The notes beneath the pieces are model-generated. The model was not told the DNA's origin and searched no databases. It saw only the letters and a list, made by a program, of their open reading frames with translations. A stretch of DNA of 64,000 nt. Source: Streptomyces sp. WAC 01529. Lineage in GTDB: Bacteria; Actinomycetota; Actinomycetes; Streptomycetales; Streptomycetaceae. How positions within the stretch are numbered: position 1 is the first letter of the stretch; each line of letters starts with the position of its first letter. The DNA lies in contig NZ_CP029617.1 of NCBI RefSeq assembly GCF_003945545.1, positions 4,475,001 to 4,539,000 of the forward strand, given 5' to 3'. Of this stretch, positions 60,568 through 64,000 are shown in pieces. The translations under genes were made by a program, and so were the position numbers.

Positions 60568-60618
60568 GGGCGGGTGGGTGGGGAACTCCCCCACAATGCA
60601 GGGGAACGGCACGTCCGG
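60568..60618 (+). repeat. Dispersed intergenic repeat B, copy 2
   Basis: Reads GGCGGGTGGGTGGGGAACTC, then CCCCACAATGCAGGGGAACG and GCACGTCCGG. It is inverted relative to copy 1 at 59407-59457. It also contains short inverted repeats (GGGGAACTCCCC). Confidence 0.78.
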
Positions 60619-60800
60619 AAGGCCACCCCCACCAGCCCGCAGCCGCGCACGCGCCGGAGGGGACGTGGGGGTATGTGCGAGCGCAGCACAGTGGACCCCA
60701 ATAGCCGAGCAATAACCAGCAGGCCCCCGCACCAAGATGGCGAGCACGCACATACCCCCGCGGCCCCGCCCCACCCACGAAGCCAAGGCGCAGTCCCCGC

Positions 60801-62918
60801 TCAAGGCGCCCCCGCCAGCCAAAGCCCCCCGAGGTTGACCGCCGTCACCGCGAGGCCAAGCAGCGTGCCCGCTGTCATCGCCACCAGCGCCTCCCCGGCC
60901 ACCACCACCCGCACCTGACCCCGCGTCGCCCCCGCCATCCGCAGCGAGCGCAGCTCGGCCCCCCGCACCGACGTGGCCATCAGCAGGGTGCTCGCGAGGG
61001 AGATGCCCGTATAGACGACGGAGATACCGAGCAGCATCAGGAGCCCGAGCCGCGTCTGGGCCTTGGTCCGGGGATGCGTCGCGGCCAGCCACTCCTCGGC
61101 GGACCGGACCTCGCCCCCGCTCGCCGCGGCCAGCGCGGCAGCGGCCCCGTCCGGATCGGCCCCCGCCTCCAACCGCACATCGACCCGATCCACAGGAACA
61201 GGAACAGAAGCACGCGCACGCGCACGCCCAGGCGCGGGCGCAACCGCAGGCACCCCCGCATTCGCCGAAGTAACGTACGCCCCATTGTCCCCGCTCCCAC
61301 GAGCCAGCACCGCGACGATCCGCAGCCGTGCGGGCCTTCCGTCGCCCAGCCAGACGTCGACGTATGCGCCGACCCGCCGCTTCTCCCACTCCTCGTTGAC
61401 GACGATCGACCGGTCGTCCAGGTCGCGTACGTCACCCGCGACGACCGGCAGCCGGGACGTCGCCGCCAGCGCGGCCGGGTCGCGCACCGCGCGGGCCTCG
61501 GAGCGGATGAGCGCGCTGCCCTCCTCGCGTACGAAGACGGCGGTGGACGCGGAGGCGGAGACGGCGGCGGCTCCCGGGATGTCCCGTTCGGAAGGGGGCT
61601 TCAAGTCCAGGCCAGTTACCACGAGTTGAGATGCCGTGCGTTCCCGCGCCTCCGCCGACTTCGCTTCGCTCACGGCCTGCGCCGAACCCAGCAGGCTGCC
61701 CGCGAGGGCGACCGTCACCAGGACGGGGGCCGTGATGGCGGCGGTGCGGCGGACGGAGGCGGTGGAGTTCTCGCGGACGAGGAGGCCGATGGCGCCCGGC
61801 AACCGGAAGGCGCGGACGACGGGCCGTACGAGCAGGGGCGCGAGTGCGGCAGCCGCGGTGATCAGGATCATCGGCTGGACCGTGTACGTCTTGCGCTTCA
61901 TGAGGGAGGACGGGTCCGTGGCCAGGGTCCAGCCGAGCAGCCCGAGCCCGTACGCCAACAGGGCCGTACCCACGATCCGTCTGCTCCACGGCATGACGTC
62001 ACTGTCCACGGACGCGTCGCGCGACGCCTCCGCCGGGGTGACGCGCCCGGCCCGCCGAGACGCGGTCCAGGCTCCGGCGAAGGCGACGAACAGGCCGGTC
62101 CAGAAGGCGAGTTGGAGCGGCCAGGTGAGCCATGACGCGAACAGCGCCGAGACCCTCGGCGCCTCCCGGGTTCCCCCGACCCCCGGGACCACGAACCAGC
62201 GCGGCGCGATCCCGGCCTCCACCAGCGCCTCCCCGAGCAGCGGCCCGCCCCACGCTCCGACCACGCACCCCACGACCGACGCCGCGACGCCCACCGCGAG
62301 CGCCTCGCCGAGCACCTGCCCGCGCACCTGTCCGGGCGTCGCACCCGCCATCCGCAGCAGCCCGAACTCCCGCCGTCGCAACGCCACGACGAAGGCGAAC
62401 GTCGACGCCGTGACGAACACCGATACGAAGGCGGCCACCCCGCCCGCCGTGCCGAGGAAGGAGTTGACGGCCACCAGCGCCTCGGCGTCGCGTGCCGCGT
62501 CGGGGTCGGCCTGGCGGCGGTCGTCGCCGGTGAGGACGCGGGCCCGCCCGTCGACCACCTCGCGCACGTCCCGCGCCCGGGCGTCGACGCCGACCGCGTC
62601 CCGCTTGTCACCGTCCAGCCGCACGGGGCCGAGCCGGCGAAGCTCGCGTATGAGTTCGATATCCACAGGGTGTGGATGAGCGAGCGGCTTCGATACGTAC
62701 GTGGTCTCCGGGCCTCGTTCGACCGGTACCGTCAGCCGGTCCTGCCCGAGTACGACCACCGGCGAACCGGCGAACCGCACGGGCGGCCGTTCCGGCGCCG
62801 CGAGGCTCGCGTCGAGACCGAGGCCCATCGCCGCGGTGAGGCCGACGCCGAGGGCGACGGACACGAAGGCGCCGAGGAGGCTGGTCCATCGCGTACGCAG
62901 TGAGGCGATGTAGATCAT
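60801..62918 (-). CDS. FtsX-like ABC transporter permease
   Basis: A 705-residue permease with the double FtsX layout. It has membrane segments near residues 13-33, about 145-200, 250-275, 300-340 and 370-400, an external region, and a last block (LGLLMLLGISVVYTGISLASTLLMAT, then ...LVAMTAGTLLGLAVTAVNL). It starts at ATG 62918 (MIYIASLRTRWTSLLGAFVSVALG) with GAGGAG seven bases upstream. The whole upstream ATPase is in the same open frame, so translation could also arrive from there without a stop. See the ATPase entry and findings. Confidence 0.9.
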   Translation of the reverse strand: MIYIASLRTRWTSLLGAFVSVALGVGLTAAMGLGLDASLAAPERPPVRFAGSPVVVLGQDRLTVPVERGPETTYVSKPLAHPHPVDIELIRELRRLGPVRLDGDKRDAVGVDARARDVREVVDGRARVLTGDDRRQADPDAARDAEALVAVNSFLGTAGGVAAFVSVFVTASTFAFVVALRRREFGLLRMAGATPGQVRGQVLGEALAVGVAASVVGCVVGAWGGPLLGEALVEAGIAPRWFVVPGVGGTREAPRVSALFASWLTWPLQLAFWTGLFVAFAGAWTASRRAGRVTPAEASRDASVDSDVMPWSRRIVGTALLAYGLGLLGWTLATDPSSLMKRKTYTVQPMILITAAAALAPLLVRPVVRAFRLPGAIGLLVRENSTASVRRTAAITAPVLVTVALAGSLLGSAQAVSEAKSAEARERTASQLVVTGLDLKPPSERDIPGAAAVSASASTAVFVREEGSALIRSEARAVRDPAALAATSRLPVVAGDVRDLDDRSIVVNEEWEKRRVGAYVDVWLGDGRPARLRIVAVLARGSGDNGAYVTSANAGVPAVAPAPGRARARASVPVPVDRVDVRLEAGADPDGAAAALAAASGGEVRSAEEWLAATHPRTKAQTRLGLLMLLGISVVYTGISLASTLLMATSVRGAELRSLRMAGATRGQVRVVVAGEALVAMTAGTLLGLAVTAVNLGGLWLAGAP

Positions 62919-63791
62919 CGCCCGCTCTCCTCTTCCGTGTCGATGAGGTCGGCGGGGGGGCGCCAGGGTCGGGTGGCTGCCATGGGCGCCACCGGCGGGG
63001 TGGGCGTCACCGGCGGAGCAGGTGTCATTGGCGGCGTGGGCGGAGGTCGTCCCAGCGGCGTTTGTGCCGCTTGCGGCGCTCTCCAGCAGCGCCATCCGCT
63101 CCGCCACCGCGCCGGCGGCCGGTGCGCGCAGTTCGCTCGTGATCCGGCCGTCGACGAGGAAGACCACGCGGTCCGCGTACGAGGCGGCCACCGGGTCGTG
63201 CGTGACCATCACGGTCGTCTGCCCTTCCTGGTCGACCAGGCCCCGCAGCAGTTCCAGCACCTGGCGGCTCGTGCCGGTGTCGAGCGCGCCGGTCGGCTCG
63301 TCGCCGAAGAGGACGGCGGGGCGGGTGACCAGTGCCCGTGCGAGGGCGACCCGTTGCTGCTGGCCGCCCGACAGCTCACCGGGCCGATGTCCGGCCCGGT
63401 CGGCGAGGCCCACCCGTGCGAGGGCGTCACGGATCTCCGTACGGGGAGGGCGGTGGCCCGCGAGGCGCAGCGGGAGCGCGATGTTCTGGGCGGCGGTCAG
63501 GGAGGGGAGGAGGTTGAAGGCCTGGAAGACGAAGCCGATCCGCTTCCTGCGCAGGAGGGTGAGCCGGCGCTCGCTCAGCCCCGTCAGTTCGGTTCCGCCG
63601 ACCTCGACGGTCCCCGAGGTCGGCCTGTCCAGCCCTGCGGCGCACTGCAGAAGCGTCGACTTCCCGGAGCCCGATGGCCCCATCACCGCGACGAAGGTCC
63701 CGGCGCGGACCTCCAGGTCGACGCCGTCGAGGGCGGTGAGGGGGCCGTGCCGACGGCGGAGGGCGGTCAGGCGTACGGCGGTCGTATTCAT
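62919..63791 (-). CDS. MacB/LolD-type ABC transporter ATPase, in frame with the permease
   Basis: A complete ATPase starts at ATG 63791: Walker A VMGPSGSGKSTLLQ, signature LSGGQQQRVALARAL, Walker B AVLFGDEPTGALD, and VTHDP. The normal end would be near residue 235. Here an Ala/Gly/His/Ser/Thr-rich tail (residues about 240-290) runs into the permease frame with no stop. In another frame the same DNA reads PADLIDTEEESGR and a TGA overlapping the permease ATG, the expected gene border. A run of seven C on the minus strand (62954-62960) separates the two frames. So a one-base change there either creates or hides the fusion. Confidence 0.85.
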
Positions 63792-63912
63792 GCCCTCAAC
63801 CCAATCGCCGGGGGCGGCGTCGAGCACGACCACTGGGTGGTGTCCCGGGGTATGCCCAGCCCTACCCCTCACCGGCGCCGCGCTCCTCCCCCTGCGCCGC
63901 AGGATGGGGGGT

Positions 63913-64000
63913 TCGCCGTCGGGGCGTCCCTGTCCCGCCGCTCCGCGGCGGATGCTTCCCCACCCACCCGTCTCGCGGCACCGGGCGATGTGCCGTAGGG
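63913..64000. repeat. Dispersed intergenic repeat A, copy 3 (reaches the window edge)
   Basis: Reads GTTCGCCGTCGGGGCG, the hairpin CCGCCGCTCCGCGGCGG, ATGCTTCCCCACCCACCC, GTCTCGCGGCACCGGGCGAT and GTGCCGTAGGG. It has the same orientation as copies 1 and 2. It lies upstream of the ABC ATPase gene. Confidence 0.82.

Larger units (their letters stand above)
60315..60800. other. Repeat-rich intergenic region between the nitrilase and ABC transporter genes
   Basis: The 486-bp gap holds repeat A copy 2 (60417-60512), repeat B copy 2 (60568-60618) plus a partial copy at 60518-60540, and a run with CCCCCACCAG and GGGGACGTGGGGGTATGTGCGAGC (60640-60680). The long frames that can be read here in several phases are due to repeats with few stops. 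I see no gene. Confidence 0.7.

Noticed and set aside
60274..61389. A 371-codon minus-strand frame starting inside the ABC permease and running over the repeat-rich gap
   Set aside because: Its readable parts come from the dispersed repeats A and B, and it overlaps the end of the permease gene in another frame.

Overview
The window is high-GC chromosomal DNA from an actinomycete, almost certainly a Streptomyces. This rests on strong G/C bias at third codon positions, many GTG/TTG starts, bldG beside its anti-sigma partner gene, a 6C-type small RNA, a TopA with a lysine-rich tail, ECF41, SARP and MocR regulators, and many lipoproteins and actinobacterial two-component genes. No phage, plasmid, insertion sequence or CRISPR array is visible.

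The left two thirds (1-42 kb) is a core block whose gene order matches the Mycobacterium tuberculosis region from Rv3678c down to Rv3644c, as I recall it. In order it holds: RidA-like end, Nudix, metallo-beta-lactamase-fold hydrolase, Crp, endonuclease III, CoA-type Nudix, MarP-like membrane protease, epoxide hydrolase, small membrane protein, NhaA, acetyl-CoA synthetase, a SulP/carbonic anhydrase fusion, a deacetylase-like lipoprotein, a CooC-like ATPase, a degenerate Fic protein, a HAD phosphatase, the 6C RNA, then the Ssd/TadA/TadB/TadC/pilin/TadE/TadE-like pilus operon facing a DECH helicase. Next come bldG and its HATPase partner, the proton-pumping pyrophosphatase HppA, a lipoprotein, a methyltransferase, TopA, a membrane-thymidylate kinase-coiled coil fusion, HolB and an exported tripeptidyl aminopeptidase.

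The right third (43.8-64 kb) is accessory. It starts with tRNA-Thr(CGT). A Ser/Thr kinase with a ricin-type lectin tail, an LppU-like protein and a TetR regulator follow, and appear linked by two copies of a TTTCTAGAA-type site. Then come a DUF985 cupin gene and an SDR gene interrupted by a coding minisatellite, a two-component system, an alpha/beta hydrolase divergent from a MocR regulator with a direct-repeat operator, and an ECF41 sigma factor divergent from an AhpD-yceI pair with matching promoters on both sides. A SARP gene that has lost its middle, a pol I-family polymerase, a nitrilase and an ABC transporter end the window. The ABC ATPase and permease share one reading frame because of a seven-base homopolymer.

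The most notable findings are: divergent ECF41 promoters that fit the published motif; the shared operator of the TetR/lectin-kinase locus; the ABC ATPase-permease frame fusion; the Tmk triple fusion; a mini-ORF duplicating the start of holB; short tandem duplications at the 3' ends of at least eight genes; and dispersed intergenic repeats around the nitrilase and ABC loci.
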